DNA of 6,499 bases from an uncultured Microbacteriaceae bacterium. Lineage in GTDB: Bacteria; Actinomycetota; Actinomycetes; Actinomycetales; Microbacteriaceae. Position numbers and translations under genes: made by a program. The notes below the pieces were generated by a model. That model searched no databases. It saw only the letters and a list, made by a program, of their open reading frames with translations, and was not told the origin of the DNA. Location: the NCBI GenBank assembly GCA_903882245.1, contig CAIRWJ010000196.1:1-6499 (forward strand). Direction: 5' to 3'. Positions within the stretch are counted from its first letter, which is position 1. Each line of letters begins with the position of its first letter. Shown piece by piece: positions 5,720-6,499 of this stretch.

Positions 5720-6499
5720 GCACGCCGCTTCGTCGTGTCCTGGTGTCGTTCTCAGCCATCCGGCACAACGTGGAGCGCCTGCGCGAGCTTGCGCCAGCGA
5801 ACGACACCATGGTTGTCGTCAAGGCGAATGGCTATGGACATGGCGCTGAGCTCACCGCTCGCGCAGCACTCGCGGGCGGCGCAAGTTGGATTGGTGTTGC
5901 GGACATCGGCGAGGCTCTGGAACTTCGGGACAAGGGAATCACCGCACCCGTTCTTGCCTGGCTGCACGCAGCGGACGAGGATTTCAACGAGGCAATCGGG
6001 CGCGACGTAACTCTGGGCATTTCAACGATCGCGCAACTCCACGCGGTTGCGCAGGTTGGCGGCGGAACAGTTCACCTCAAGATCGACACGGGCCTGGGGC
6101 GTAACGGGGTCGGTCGCGAACACCTCGCTGAGTTCCTCGACACGGCAGCCGCGCTTCACTCGAGCGGCGACCTCGTCGTCGACGGCCTGATGTCGCACGT
6201 TTCGGGAACCTCACGCGAGGCCGACCTCGCGCAGGCTGAAGTTTTTGTTCGCGCGCGAGACCTTCTCGCGGACAACAAAGTAACACCAACCCATCTACAC
6301 ATGGCGGCGTCCGCTGCGGCGATCGACCACCCGTCACTGAGGTTCACGATGGTGCGGTTCGGCATAGCGGCATATGGTCTTGCGCCGACAACATCCCATC
6401 GCGATCTGGGGCTTATGCCGGCGATGCGATTCGAATCATCAATTGTCAACGTCAAGCGCATCGCCGCGGGGGATGGAGTGTCCTATAACTTTCTGTGGA
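5716..6499 (+). CDS. alr: Alanine racemase Alr (3' truncated by the window edge)
   Basis: Alr is the PLP-dependent enzyme that makes D-alanine from L-alanine for peptidoglycan. The first 261 codons are present, covering the TIM-barrel domain. The PLP lysine is Lys36 in VVKANGYGHG. HLKIDTGLGRNGV (120-132) carries the Lys122 and Arg129 that correspond to the carboxylated Lys and the Arg of known enzymes; MSHVSG (159-164), the phosphate-binding Ser199 in HMAASAA (195-201) and Arg214 in VRFGIAAYG (213-221), near the PLP ring nitrogen, follow. Tyr257 in GVSYNF aligns with the second catalytic base. Family positions usually read NSAA and VRPGIA; here they are ASAA and VRFGIA. The ATG overlaps the acpS stop (ATGA); GAGG lies only 4 nt before it, so translational coupling is likely. 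The C-terminal beta domain is outside the window. Confidence 0.95.
   Translation, partial: MSTPLRRVLVSFSAIRHNVERLRELAPANDTMVVVKANGYGHGAELTARAALAGGASWIGVADIGEALELRDKGITAPVLAWLHAADEDFNEAIGRDVTLGISTIAQLHAVAQVGGGTVHLKIDTGLGRNGVGREHLAEFLDTAAALHSSGDLVVDGLMSHVSGTSREADLAQAEVFVRARDLLADNKVTPTHLHMAASAAAIDHPSLRFTMVRFGIAAYGLAPTTSHRDLGLMPAMRFESSIVNVKRIAAGDGVSYNFLW

Noticed and set aside
1..6499. A new defence, mobile or biosynthetic system
   Set aside because: All coding space is taken up by recognised housekeeping genes; no transposase, integrase, repeat array, tRNA attachment site or unknown gene of credible size is present.

Overview
This window is an ordinary core-genome segment of a high-GC Gram-positive bacterium. 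The family is most likely Microbacteriaceae or a close relative within Actinobacteria, judged from the gene order, the actinobacterial form of the ribosomal proteins (L13 beginning MTRTFSPK, S9 with an N-terminal extension), strong G/C bias at third codon positions and leaderless-type promoters. I recognise the product of every coding region and find no mobile element, tRNA, rRNA, CRISPR array, phage gene or undescribed multigene system. The unusual signals are in the regulatory architecture between genes.

Layout, left to right. The window opens in the last 39 codons of truA (tRNA pseudouridine synthase) on the plus strand. A consensus-like promoter starts inside the truA stop codon and drives, after a leader of about 100 nt, rplM (L13) and rpsI (S9), with glmM (phosphoglucosamine mutase) 14 bp further on, probably in the same operon. 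The coaA gene (type I pantothenate kinase) lies on the minus strand and meets glmM tail to tail. The two stop codons share the palindrome CTAG, and a 7-bp hairpin lies just beyond glmM, inside the 3' end of coaA. A 44-bp gap separates the divergent starts of coaA and glmS (glucosamine-6-phosphate synthase). On each side a TANNNT hexamer lies exactly 7 nt from the ATG, so both mRNAs are predicted to be leaderless. Downstream of glmS, acpS (holo-ACP synthase) follows after 2 bp, and alr (alanine racemase, cut by the window edge) overlaps acpS by 4 bp, forming a tight glmS-acpS-alr operon.

Functionally, GlmS makes glucosamine-6-phosphate and GlmM converts it to glucosamine-1-phosphate, the precursor of UDP-GlcNAc for peptidoglycan. 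Alr supplies D-alanine for the peptidoglycan stem peptide. CoaA starts coenzyme A synthesis, and AcpS uses CoA to load the phosphopantetheine arm onto acyl carrier protein for lipid synthesis. The segment therefore couples ribosome production (L13, S9, TruA) with cell-wall and lipid precursor supply.
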